From Lachnospiraceae bacterium (GTDB taxonomy: Bacteria > Bacillota > Clostridia > Lachnospirales > Lachnospiraceae): a stretch of 36,317 nucleotides of DNA. The translations under genes were made by a program, and so were the position numbers. The stretch lies in contig JAFZNO010000059.1 of assembly GCA_017552985.1 (NCBI GenBank), positions 1-36,317 of the forward strand, given 5' to 3'. Shown here piece by piece: positions 1 to 7,683 of the stretch (its first letter is position 1; each line of letters begins with the position of its first letter). The notes under the pieces are model-generated. The model was not told where the DNA came from. It searched no databases and saw only the letters and a program-made list of their open reading frames with translations.

Positions 1-2
1 AG

Positions 3-74
3 ACGGGTCTGTCCCTGGGAAGATGCTATACTTTCGGTATGATCGCCGCAAAGCATGCCCTGGGAAAACTGTAA
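3..74 (+). CDS. C-terminal end of a probable FAD-dependent oxidoreductase (partial)
   Basis: An open frame enters from the left edge and stops with TAA at 72-74, giving a 23-residue tail that begins TGLSLGRCYTFG and ends in AAKHALGKL. The pattern, a Gly-rich stretch, 'FGMIAA', then a short helix rich in Ala, resembles the C-terminal FAD-contacting end of fumarate reductase/flavocytochrome c-type and related FAD-binding proteins (family knowledge). The terminator at 124-156 lies 50 bases downstream, as expected for the end of a transcription unit. Only the tail is visible, so the family is a guess, but that this is a coding end is fairly likely. Confidence 0.45.
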   Translation, partial: TGLSLGRCYTFGMIAAKHALGKL

Positions 75-123
75 GAAGCAAGTATTTACAAGAATTGCAT
101 GCGTAATGCACAAACGCGGAGGG

Positions 124-156
124 GCCGTGACAAACGTCACGGCTCTTTTTTTATTT
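124..156 (+). terminator. Rho-independent terminator
   Basis: A perfect 8-bp stem GCCGTGAC/GTCACGGC (124-131 and 136-143) closes an AAAC loop and is followed at once by a T-rich run (144-156). This is a textbook intrinsic terminator for the gene entering from the left edge. Confidence 0.9.
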
Positions 157-195
157 GGTGACGTATGACCTCTGCCCTTTTCCGATAAGTGTTTC

Positions 196-223
196 TATAA
201 TGGAACCATAAGGATGATGGTTC
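196..223 (+). promoter_or_regulatory. Candidate -10 element with overlapping palindrome
   Basis: TATAAT at 196-201 is a perfect -10 hexamer between the terminator and the first full gene. No good -35 is seen at 16-18 bp spacing. Immediately downstream, GAACCAT (203-209) and ATGGTTC (217-223) form a 7-bp inverted repeat that would cover the start of transcription (about 208). This could be an operator or a 5' hairpin. A second small stem, GGGCC/GGCCC (230-234 and 242-246), lies just ahead of the ribosome binding site. Confidence 0.45.
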
Positions 224-268
224 TGTCTTGGGCCGACGTTAGGCCCGCTGAAAGAAAGAGGTGTGATT

Positions 269-1960
269 ATGGAAGAGAAAAATAAGAAAGTGTTTTCGAC
301 AATCCTATTGGCGGTTGGAGTACTTTTCATCGTAGTCTCAGGAGGCATCTTTGTTTCCCAGACCTGGAAGTATCTGCCGGCGGGGGTAAAGTTTCTGGCC
401 TTGCTGACGGTGACGGGCGGCATCTTCGGCGGATCGCTCTACACGGAAAAGCTTTCGCTGGAAAAGGCATCCACGGCGCTGTATTATCTGGGCGTTTGCT
501 TCTCGGGTTTTACGACGGCGTTGCTGGTAAATCTTTTGGATGCTCCGGCACAGACGGGACGCTTCGCGGTTTTGTTAGTTATGTCGGTTCCCGTTGTGAT
601 CAGGTTCCTGAGAGAAAAGAGTTTGGTTGACGTTATCATTCAGATTTTCCTGTGCGACGGCATGGTGCTGTGTACGGCAGGTGAAGAATCCGTATTGTTT
701 GGAAATGAGTGGACCATGATCTGCGCGGCTACTTTGGTTATGGGGCTTGCAGGCTTTGTTTATTACTGTAAGCGTGAGTTTACCGAGGCAAACGGTATTC
801 AGACCGTGGCGCTGTTGGCATTTGGCGTTCACGCGATCCCTTGTTTCTTTGCATCGTTCATCAATCTGTTCGTTGCGGATTCCTTCCTGTTTGGCGCATT
901 CCCCGTTCTTTTGCTTGTTGCGGCGCTGACGGTGGTTTACCTGGCATGTGACAGACCTGTTTTGTTGAGAGTATTGCAGAGCGGCGCGTTATTATACGGC
1001 GCGTTTGCAACCACGCTGAGCATTTACCTTCACGTGTTTGAAGAATGTGGTTATCCGGAATTTGCAACGGCTACGTTTGCGGCATTTGTGATCGGACTGA
1101 TCCTGGCTGCGTTCCTCGAGCGAATTGAGCTTGTTCTGGCATGCGGGGCAATGACGTTGTTTTTATCCTTTGCCCAGGTGCTTGGCTACGTGCTCATCAG
1201 CGACAGTATAAGAAGCGGAATGCTGTGTCATCCTTACGGACTTGGTGCCTGCATCGCACTGGTAGCATGGAAAATGCTTCGTGATCCGGACGTAAGCTGG
1301 AGGAAACTTGGTAAGATCATGACAGTTCTTGGTGCCCTGAATCTGAACGGAATCCTTTCCTATCTCATGAGAGATTACGGTTGGCAATATGGCATGTTCT
1401 TTGTCGTATCTCTTTCGGCACTGGCACTGGCCTTTGTTTTGGAAGCAATGGGGCGTGAGGCCGACGTTCAGATGGCTCTGAAGAGTATGTCCCTATTCTT
1501 TGCATTCCTTGCACTTTGGATCCACCCCGTAGTTTCCACGAAGATCTATTCGCAGGCTGGGCACGGGCTGCTTGCAGACTTCGGAACGGAGTATTTCGTC
1601 ATTCTTGCGGGAGTTGCTATTGTTCTTTTGGGAATTATTTGGTATGATAAGTTCAAGGGAATTCGTTCCATCCAGTTTATCGGAACTTGCACGTTGCTGG
1701 CGATACTGGTCATTCACAATCTGGCCATGCCTGCATTGCCGAACGTGATGTTCCTGGGAGTTGTAACGCTGGTTATGCTGATCGTTGCCACGCTGCTGAA
1801 AAAGAGGGATTACGCCATGGCGTCGGCCGTTACGCTGATCCTGGTGGCTCTGTATCTCACCAGAGATCTTTGGATGAGCATCGCATGGTGGGTATACCTT
1901 TTTGTGGCAGGTGTCGGACTTGTGATCTTTGCGATCAAGAAGGAAAAGGCTGAGAAATAA
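269..1960 (+). CDS. Large polytopic membrane protein, DUF2157-like, function unknown
   Basis: A 563-residue protein made almost wholly of hydrophobic helices, about 14-17 by eye, with a short charged N-terminus (MEEKNKKV) and a Lys/Glu-rich C-terminal tail. The first segments resemble DUF2157-type membrane proteins of Clostridia; no catalytic motif is visible. The ATG at 269 is chosen over an in-frame GTG at 263 because AAAGAGG at 255-261 is 7 bases from the ATG but abuts the GTG. The stop lies one base before the ATG of the histidine kinase gene at 1962, so the two are almost certainly cotranscribed. A role in signal input to, or output from, the kinase is inference from position only. Confidence 0.75.
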   Translation: MEEKNKKVFSTILLAVGVLFIVVSGGIFVSQTWKYLPAGVKFLALLTVTGGIFGGSLYTEKLSLEKASTALYYLGVCFSGFTTALLVNLLDAPAQTGRFAVLLVMSVPVVIRFLREKSLVDVIIQIFLCDGMVLCTAGEESVLFGNEWTMICAATLVMGLAGFVYYCKREFTEANGIQTVALLAFGVHAIPCFFASFINLFVADSFLFGAFPVLLLVAALTVVYLACDRPVLLRVLQSGALLYGAFATTLSIYLHVFEECGYPEFATATFAAFVIGLILAAFLERIELVLACGAMTLFLSFAQVLGYVLISDSIRSGMLCHPYGLGACIALVAWKMLRDPDVSWRKLGKIMTVLGALNLNGILSYLMRDYGWQYGMFFVVSLSALALAFVLEAMGREADVQMALKSMSLFFAFLALWIHPVVSTKIYSQAGHGLLADFGTEYFVILAGVAIVLLGIIWYDKFKGIRSIQFIGTCTLLAILVIHNLAMPALPNVMFLGVVTLVMLIVATLLKKRDYAMASAVTLILVALYLTRDLWMSIAWWVYLFVAGVGLVIFAIKKEKAEK

Positions 1961-1961
1961 A

Positions 1962-3236
1962 ATGCAATTGGTACTCACTTTTATATACATAGCCGTGATC
2001 GGAGCAGTGCTGTTTTGTATGGCAGCGCTGCTCTTTCGAGGGGACGGAAGCGCCGGCAGCTGGACGTATTTTACGTGCCAGGGCACGGTGGTTTTATGGT
2101 GTGCGTCCCAAATCTTGCAAATGATGGCAAAAACCAGGGGAGAACTGACGGCGGCGTTTCTTATCGGAAACGTGGGCATTTGTTTTGTTGGCTCCACCTG
2201 GTTTTATTTTACCATGCTATATTCGGGAAGAAAGCTGAAAGGCTTTGTGAAGGTGTTCCCGGCGGCGGTTTCGACGTTTTTTTACCTAAGCGTTCTGACG
2301 AATGAACTGCATCATTTGTATTACCGGGATTTTTCGGTGGAACACGACGTGATCCACGGACCGTTGTTTTTCGCGAACGTGACGTTTACGTATTTCTTCG
2401 CCCTGACGGGCGCGGTGATCCTGTACGTAAAGATGGGATCGAAGCATCCGCTGGCCCGGAAGCTTGTGGTGGCATCCGTTCTGGTGCCGGTTGCGTTAAA
2501 CGCCCTTTATCTTATGCGTCTTGTGCCGTCATCCTTTGACATCACTCCGCTGGGATTCGCCATCTCGGTGTTTCTCGTGATGATGGCGACGTTTAAGTAC
2601 CGGTTCATGAATTTGAAGAAGGAACTGGCGATCACGAACGAAAAACTCCTCTTGGAGCAGGAGAGAAACCGGATCGCGCAGCAGGTACATGACACGGCGG
2701 GACATACGCTGACCATGATCCAGTCCTACATGAAGCTGGCGGAGATCTCTGCCGGAAAGGAAAACTTCGACGAGGTCAAGGGCTATCTGACCGAGGCGAG
2801 GCAGCTGACGGGCCAGGGCATCAAGGAACTCCGGGAGTCCATCAACATGCTTCGGGAGGAGGCGGAGTATGAGCTTCTCACCCAAGGCGTAATGCAGCTG
2901 GCAAACCAGATGAAGGAGATTCCCGTGGAGGTGACCGTGCGCGGGGAGGACGGGAAGCAATATTCTCATCTGTCCAAGACGGTGTATGACACGGTGCGGG
3001 AGAGCATGACCAACACGCTGAAATATGCAGAGGCGTCAAAGATGGACGTGGTCATCCGGTTCCAGAAAAATACCGTGGAGCTGATGATCGCGGATGACGG
3101 CAAGGGTTGTGAAAACATTCAGGACAATAACGGCCTGCGGGGAATCCGCGAGAGGGTCCAGAAGGCAGGCGGAACGGTGAGCTTTATTTCTTCGCCCGGG
3201 GAAGGATTCCTGACCAGGGTGAAATTGCCAATATAG
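1962..3236 (+). CDS. Sensor histidine kinase, 7TM N-terminus, NarL/LiaS class
   Basis: A 424-residue membrane kinase. The first ~215 residues hold about seven hydrophobic helices in the style of the N-terminal 7TM histidine kinase domain (WYF-rich, 'STWFYFTMLYSG'). A short coiled linker (ITNEKLLLEQERNR) leads to a HisKA_3 dimerisation domain with the H-box ERNRIAQQVHDTAGH; the phosphoacceptor is His243. The HATPase domain shows an N-box (RESMTNTLKYAEA), DDGKG and a late GLRGIRERV G-box. HisKA_3 kinases autophosphorylate and pass phosphate to NarL-type regulators, and one follows at 3261. ATG 1962 is preferred over upstream in-frame codons inside the previous gene because AAGGAAAAGG (1940-1949) precedes it. 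The ligand is unknown; the 7TM domain suggests a signal in or near the membrane. Confidence 0.92.
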   Translation: MQLVLTFIYIAVIGAVLFCMAALLFRGDGSAGSWTYFTCQGTVVLWCASQILQMMAKTRGELTAAFLIGNVGICFVGSTWFYFTMLYSGRKLKGFVKVFPAAVSTFFYLSVLTNELHHLYYRDFSVEHDVIHGPLFFANVTFTYFFALTGAVILYVKMGSKHPLARKLVVASVLVPVALNALYLMRLVPSSFDITPLGFAISVFLVMMATFKYRFMNLKKELAITNEKLLLEQERNRIAQQVHDTAGHTLTMIQSYMKLAEISAGKENFDEVKGYLTEARQLTGQGIKELRESINMLREEAEYELLTQGVMQLANQMKEIPVEVTVRGEDGKQYSHLSKTVYDTVRESMTNTLKYAEASKMDVVIRFQKNTVELMIADDGKGCENIQDNNGLRGIRERVQKAGGTVSFISSPGEGFLTRVKLPI

Positions 3237-3260
3237 ATCGAATGCATGGGGAGAATGGGT

Positions 3261-3917
3261 ATGGAGAAGATTAAGGTTTTGATCGCAGACGACGTTATGA
3301 TCCTAAGGCAGGGACTGAAGGCCGTGCTGGAGCAAGACGACGGGATCCAAGTGGTGGCGCTTGCGGAGAACGGCAAGGAAGCCTTTGAAAAGTGTAAGGT
3401 ATTTCAGCCGGACGTGGTGATGATGGACATGCGGATGCCGGATTATGACGGTGCCTATGGAATCAAGGCCATCAAGGAGCAATGCCCGGAGGTGAAGGTC
3501 CTGGTGCTGACGACGTTTGACGACGAGGAGACCATTGACAAGGCGCTCTCCAGCGGCGCTGACGGATATATCCTGAAGGAGATGGAGGACGCAAAGGTGA
3601 TCGCCTCCGTCAAGAGCGTGCATTCCGGAATCAGCGTTTTTGGGGACGGCGTGTACCGCGTGATGCGAAAGCGCATGGAGGAGGCACCCGTCCAAAAGCA
3701 GGATGCGGCGCAGGATGAGGATACCATCTTGACAGCAAGGGAGTTGGACGTGGTAAAATTGGTTGCGCAGGGTTATGATAACAAGGAGATCGCCGGGGAA
3801 CTTTACTTGGCGGAGGGTACGGTGCGAAATCAGATCTCGAAGATCTTGGAGAAGCTGGAGCTGAAGGACCGGACGCAGCTTGCGGTATACGCGGTGAAGC
3901 ACGGATTGGATGAATAG
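3261..3917 (+). CDS. Response regulator, NarL/FixJ family (REC-LuxR HTH)
   Basis: A 218-residue two-domain regulator. The receiver domain (residues 3-120) has the acidic pair Asp10-Asp11, phosphoacceptor Asp56 in VVMMDMRMP, Thr84 and Lys106 in GYILKE, so all key residues are present. The C-terminal LuxR-type HTH (about 155-218) contains LTARELDVVKLVAQGYDNKEIA and EGTVRNQISKILEKL. Three in-frame ATGs occur (3246, 3255, 3261); GGGGAGA at 3248-3254 best serves 3261, which also gives the usual N-terminus MEKIKVLIADD. It follows the kinase by 24 bases, making a classical HisKA_3/NarL pair. Targets are unknown; the adjoining lipoprotein and membrane protein genes are plausible ones. Confidence 0.94.
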   Translation: MEKIKVLIADDVMILRQGLKAVLEQDDGIQVVALAENGKEAFEKCKVFQPDVVMMDMRMPDYDGAYGIKAIKEQCPEVKVLVLTTFDDEETIDKALSSGADGYILKEMEDAKVIASVKSVHSGISVFGDGVYRVMRKRMEEAPVQKQDAAQDEDTILTARELDVVKLVAQGYDNKEIAGELYLAEGTVRNQISKILEKLELKDRTQLAVYAVKHGLDE

Positions 3918-3936
3918 TCTGTTGGGAGGTGGCGCT

Positions 3937-4194
3937 ATGTTTGGTTTGTTTGGCGGAGTGAAGAAGAATTCGGAACTGGAGCATCTGATCGAGCGCATGG
4001 AGAATAACATGGCGAACAACTATAAGGATGCCGCGCAGGAATATCTTGTGGAGTATGAGGCAAAGTTTAAGGAACTGTCGGAGAACGGCGGATTAAACGA
4101 GAAACAGAAAGCGCATTACGAATCCCTTTTGGATTCCTACAAGAGCCGGATGAAGGGATTTACGCATAAGGATCAAAAGCCTTATTGGACTTAA
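3937..4194 (+). CDS. Small soluble protein of unknown function
   Basis: An 85-residue protein beginning MFGLFGGVKKNSELEHLIERM, then a mostly helical, charged segment (NNYKDAAQEYLVEYEAKFKELSENGGLNEKQKAHYESLLDSY). It has no signal peptide or membrane segment. The start at 3937 is set by GGGAGGTGG (3924-3932), 7 bases upstream; the response regulator stops just before this site, so the genes are likely coupled. The shape suggests a two-helix bundle. I do not recognise the family and give it no function. Confidence 0.75.
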   Translation: MFGLFGGVKKNSELEHLIERMENNMANNYKDAAQEYLVEYEAKFKELSENGGLNEKQKAHYESLLDSYKSRMKGFTHKDQKPYWT

Positions 4195-4223
4195 ATGAAT
4201 ACTGGAAAACGAGGAGAACGAGA

Positions 4224-5060
4224 ATGACAAAGCGGAGTTGGAAGACGTGTTTGGCCGTACTTGCGGTGAGCGCGCTGATGGCTGGGTGCGCCGGCAAGGA
4301 GGAAGAGATCAGCGTTGAGGAGCCGGCGTCGGTCAGCATTGAGACGAGTCAGGCGACACCAGAGCCTAAACCGGAAAAGGATTGGGCGGAGCATTACAAA
4401 GATTATTTCAGAAGCTATAACCTGAATGATCACACGTTGAGCATTGCTTATCGCGAGAGAGGCGCTGCGGGCGTGATCATTCGCCTGACTGAGGCGAACA
4501 AAAATGGCAGAAGCTACGCGCGGTATGAACTTGAAGGCAAGGAACCGACGGGCAATTATCTGGAGATTTACACCGATGAGCAGGGTGCGGCCTATTATAA
4601 AAGTCAGATTAGGGATCATGAGCCGATTCTTTCAAGGACGGATGCTTTAATGAATGAGATGGAGGCATCCATCGGAGTGGATAACATTATCAAGTTTACG
4701 GACGAGGACATTCTCGGAGCAACGTATGAACGGGAAGAAACCGAGGAAGGCACCGTTTACGACGTGTTATATGCGAGGGTTCTCCACAAGACGTCTTCAA
4801 AGGCGAACAGATACATCAAGTATTATTTTTACGTCAACAGGGTTACGCAGGATCTGGAAAAGTTCGTGGTACAGGATGCAGGAGAAGAAACCATTTGCTA
4901 CGTCACTCCCGTTGAAAGCATCGAGATTCCTGAGGAACTGCTGAATGCAAAGAAGGTAAAGAAAAAGGATGATTTCCTGTATGATCTCGGCAAGGAGATC
5001 ATGAAGCATTCTTTGGAGGCGACGGGCGTAAAATCGGACAGCCTGGACAAAATAAAATGA
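4224..5060 (+). CDS. Lipoprotein of unknown function
   Basis: A 278-residue secreted lipoprotein. The N-terminus MTKRSWKTCLAVLAVSALMAGC is a typical type II signal peptide with lipobox LMAGC and lipidated Cys22. An acidic, Ser/Thr/Pro-rich linker (about residues 25-55) follows, then a mature domain with alternating beta-like segments (SYARYELEGKE, LEIYTDEQGAAYY, YIKYYFYVNRVTQDLEKFVV). The repeating antiparallel-strand look is reminiscent of LolA/LppX-like lipoprotein folds, but I cannot assign it. GAGGAG at 4211-4216 supports ATG 4224. Its stop overlaps the tatD start in ATGA (5057-5060). Being in the operon of the two-component system, it may be a sensed or regulated envelope component (inference). 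Confidence 0.8.
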   Translation: MTKRSWKTCLAVLAVSALMAGCAGKEEEISVEEPASVSIETSQATPEPKPEKDWAEHYKDYFRSYNLNDHTLSIAYRERGAAGVIIRLTEANKNGRSYARYELEGKEPTGNYLEIYTDEQGAAYYKSQIRDHEPILSRTDALMNEMEASIGVDNIIKFTDEDILGATYEREETEEGTVYDVLYARVLHKTSSKANRYIKYYFYVNRVTQDLEKFVVQDAGEETICYVTPVESIEIPEELLNAKKVKKKDDFLYDLGKEIMKHSLEATGVKSDSLDKIK

Positions 5061-5839
5061 GCAAATTGATTTTTGATACTCATGCACATTATGACGACAA
5101 GGCTTTTGACGAGGACCGGGAGGAGCTTTTGGAACGGCTTCCCGCCGGAGGGATCGGAAGGGTTGTCAACGTGGGTTCTACGGTTGCCTCCTGTGAGGCA
5201 TGCCTGAAGCTCGCTGAAAAATATGATCACGTATACGCGGCCGTCGGAGTGCATCCGTCAGAGACGGAGGAGCTGAACGGAGAGCGTTTTGAGCGTCTCA
5301 GGCAGCAGTGTCAGCACCCAAAGTGCGTAGCCGTCGGGGAGATCGGCTTGGATTATTACTGGCCGGAACCGGGGGCTGACGTGCAGAAGAAATGGTTTGA
5401 AAGACAGCTGGAATTGGCGCGGGAGTTAAAAAAGCCTGTGATCATTCATTCCAGGGAGGCTTGTAAGGACACGCTGGACGTCCTGAGGGCCCATGCGGCG
5501 GAGGAGATCGGCGGCGTGATCCACTGCTACTCGTATTCCGCGGAGACGGCAAGAGATTATTTGAAACTGGGGTTCTTTTTTGGGATCGGCGGCGTACTGA
5601 CCTTTAAGAATTCCAAGAAATTAAAGGAAACCGTGGAAATGCTGCCCATGGAATCCATGATACTGGAGACGGATTGCCCGTATCTGGCGCCTGCGCCGCA
5701 TCGGGGCAAACGGAATTCCTCCCTGATGTTGCCGTACGTGGTGGAAGCCATGGCGCAGATCAAGGGAATCTCTCCCGAGGAGGTGCGACGCATCACCTGG
5801 GAGAACGCATGCAGAATGTACCGGATGGACGTGCAGTAA
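5057..5839 (+). CDS. tatD: TatD family metal-dependent hydrolase/DNase
   Basis: A 260-residue TIM-barrel amidohydrolase-superfamily enzyme of normal TatD length. Metal-site motifs appear in order: DTHAHYDD at the N-terminus, GEIGLDYYWPEP (about residues 95-106), IIHSREA (about 135-141), IHCYSYS (about 155) and ETDCPYLAPAPHRGKRN near residue 205. TatD proteins are cytosolic Mg-dependent 3'-5' exonucleases/DNases with roles in DNA turnover and oxidative damage repair (family knowledge). The start ATG overlaps the lipoprotein stop by four bases, indicating translational coupling. In many Clostridia tatD sits near housekeeping genes, so its place here may be only positional. Confidence 0.93.
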   Translation: MSKLIFDTHAHYDDKAFDEDREELLERLPAGGIGRVVNVGSTVASCEACLKLAEKYDHVYAAVGVHPSETEELNGERFERLRQQCQHPKCVAVGEIGLDYYWPEPGADVQKKWFERQLELARELKKPVIIHSREACKDTLDVLRAHAAEEIGGVIHCYSYSAETARDYLKLGFFFGIGGVLTFKNSKKLKETVEMLPMESMILETDCPYLAPAPHRGKRNSSLMLPYVVEAMAQIKGISPEEVRRITWENACRMYRMDVQ

Positions 5840-5897
5840 GACGTCTGATCCGGAATGGTAAGGTTTTTAGGCGCATAAGGCGCCGCGGAGGATAGTA

Positions 5898-6776
5898 ATG
5901 GAAATTGTACGGATGATACTGCCGGTCCTGGTGGGAGCCATTATCGGTTGTTTCACGAATTATATAGCGATCAAGATGTTGTTTCGCCCTCAGAGGGAGA
6001 AAAAGATCGGAAAGTGGCACGTGCCCTTTACGCCCGGCATTATTCCGAAGAACCAGAAAAGGCTTGCCATGGCGATCGGTGATGCCGTTGGCGGACATCT
6101 GTTTAACATGGATGCCATCAAGGAAAGCTTTCAAAAGAACGGTACGAAGGAAAAACTGGTAAAGAAGGTTGCGACGGCTCTTTACGAGAGCGAGGCCTGC
6201 ATCGGGGATTTCTTTTCTTCGGACGAGAATCATGACGAGCTGATCGGGAAGTTCAGCGGCATCATGGCGGGGGCCGTGGCGGATAAGGTGCGCCAGATCG
6301 AGTTTAAGCCCATCGTCGCTGAGATCGGCAAGGATGCGATGAGTGATCTCTTGAGCCATAAGATGATCGCCATGCTGATCAATGAGGAACGGCAGGATGC
6401 CATCTACGATCGCATTGCGCAGGCAATTCACAAGTATCTGGAGGAGAACGGCGAAGAGATGGTACGAAGCGCGATCCTTCAGAACGTAAAAGAGATAGAG
6501 CATAAGCCGATCAAGGAGATCGTGCAGGCGGGCACCAGCCAGGAAGGCCTGGAGAACGTGGCAAATTACCTGGTGGACCGTGCGGCAGACCGCTTTGGCG
6601 CGGCAATCCTGCAGGCAGTGGACGTAAGTTCCGTGGTGCGGGAGCGCGTGGAAAGCATGGACGTGGCGGAGATGGAGAGATTGACGCTGTCCGTGTGCAG
6701 CAAGGAGCTTTCGGCGGTGGTTTATCTGGGCGCCGTGATCGGTGCCGTGATCGGCATCATCAATATTTTCACCTAA
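5898..6776 (+). CDS. DUF445 family membrane-anchored protein
   Basis: A 292-residue protein with one hydrophobic helix at each end: ILPVLVGAIIGCFTNYIAI near residue 10 and VVYLGAVIGAVIGIINIF at the C-terminus. The first is followed by the highly conserved-looking motif MLFRPQREKKIGKWHVPFTPGIIPKNQ. The middle 220 residues are helical, charged and soluble. This matches the DUF445 (YheB-like) family, whose members share the NYIAIKMLFRP...PGIIP signature; their role is poorly known. GCGGAGGA at 5885-5892 supports the start. A small stem GGCGC/GCGCC (5870-5884) sits directly against this site and might affect initiation. Confidence 0.88.
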   Translation: MEIVRMILPVLVGAIIGCFTNYIAIKMLFRPQREKKIGKWHVPFTPGIIPKNQKRLAMAIGDAVGGHLFNMDAIKESFQKNGTKEKLVKKVATALYESEACIGDFFSSDENHDELIGKFSGIMAGAVADKVRQIEFKPIVAEIGKDAMSDLLSHKMIAMLINEERQDAIYDRIAQAIHKYLEENGEEMVRSAILQNVKEIEHKPIKEIVQAGTSQEGLENVANYLVDRAADRFGAAILQAVDVSSVVRERVESMDVAEMERLTLSVCSKELSAVVYLGAVIGAVIGIINIFT

Positions 6777-6827
6777 ATAGCCTTTTAGACTTTCATTGGA
6801 TACTGACAAGAGAAAAGAGGAACTAAA

Positions 6828-7667
6828 ATGCCTACGACGCACGCACATTACGTACACGGGGAAGAGGTACGAAAGAAAATAAATCCCGAAGCCCGGGAGA
6901 TCATTGACAAATATCCGGAGCTGTTTCATTTTGGAGTACACGGGCCGGATCTGCTGTTTTACTATGACGCTCTGAAAAAGAATCCCGTCAACCAGACGGG
7001 GGGTAAGATCCATGACCTTCCCGGAAGGGATTTCTTTGAGAATGCGGCGAAGGTCCTGCAGGGACTTTCTGAGGAAGAGAGCGGCGACTACCGGCCGTCC
7101 CTGTCCTATATATACGGCTTCTTGTGTCATTTTTCCCTGGATCTTTACTGTCACGGATACGTGCAGGAAAAGATGGATGCCAGCGGCATCTCCCATGCGG
7201 AGATCGAGGCGGAGATGGATCGCGAACTCCTTGTGCGGGAAGGCTTGGATCCCATCCGGACGAAGTTGACGGGGCATCTCGTGCCCTCAGGAAAGAATGC
7301 GCGCGTGATCAGCAGGTTTTATGAGGAGATCTCGCAGGAAGAGGTCTTCAAGGCCATGAAGGACATGGTGAAGTTCCTGGATTATCTAGTGCTTCCTCAG
7401 AAGGTAAAACGTTCCGTGATCCTTGGAGTGTTGAAGGCCGTCGGGCAGTATGACGGTAAGCACGGGCTGATCATCAATTATGAGAAGAATCAGGAGTGTG
7501 CGGACAGCACGGAGAGGCTCCTTTCGTTGATGGAGGAAGCAGTGGATTTCGCGGCGGGACTGATCGACGCGTTCCCTGAGATGGGTGATGAATTCCGCTA
7601 TAACTTCCTTTCGATCGATCCTTCGTCGGGTGAGGTTTATCCGGCAAAGACAAAAACGGAAAAATAA
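6828..7667 (+). CDS. Zinc-dependent phospholipase C-like protein
   Basis: A 279-residue protein with the His/Asp pattern of the zinc-dependent phospholipase C/S1-P1 nuclease fold: THAHYVHG at the N-terminus, FHFGVHGPDLLFYY at about residues 35-48, and GFLCHFSLDLYCHGYVQ near residue 105, which would supply metal ligands. There is no signal peptide, so unlike secreted clostridial PLC this is probably cytosolic; such cytosolic members are common in Lachnospiraceae and their substrate is not known. AGAGGAACT before the ATG gives a fair ribosome binding site. The gene ends 16 bases before the transporter start. The enzyme activity is inferred from the family, not shown. Confidence 0.82.
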   Translation: MPTTHAHYVHGEEVRKKINPEAREIIDKYPELFHFGVHGPDLLFYYDALKKNPVNQTGGKIHDLPGRDFFENAAKVLQGLSEEESGDYRPSLSYIYGFLCHFSLDLYCHGYVQEKMDASGISHAEIEAEMDRELLVREGLDPIRTKLTGHLVPSGKNARVISRFYEEISQEEVFKAMKDMVKFLDYLVLPQKVKRSVILGVLKAVGQYDGKHGLIINYEKNQECADSTERLLSLMEEAVDFAAGLIDAFPEMGDEFRYNFLSIDPSSGEVYPAKTKTEK

Positions 7668-7683
7668 GGAGAGGCTACCTGGA

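Noticed and set aside
5870-5884. GGCGC-ATAAG-GCGCC stem before the DUF445 gene
   Set aside because: It is too short to call a riboswitch or terminator; noted only as a possible influence on the adjacent ribosome binding site.
5793-7277. 494-codon open frame on the minus strand
   Set aside because: It lies opposite the DUF445 and phospholipase-like genes, has no ribosome binding site or recognisable domain, and its residues (many His, Arg, Leu) are those expected from the reverse strand of real genes.
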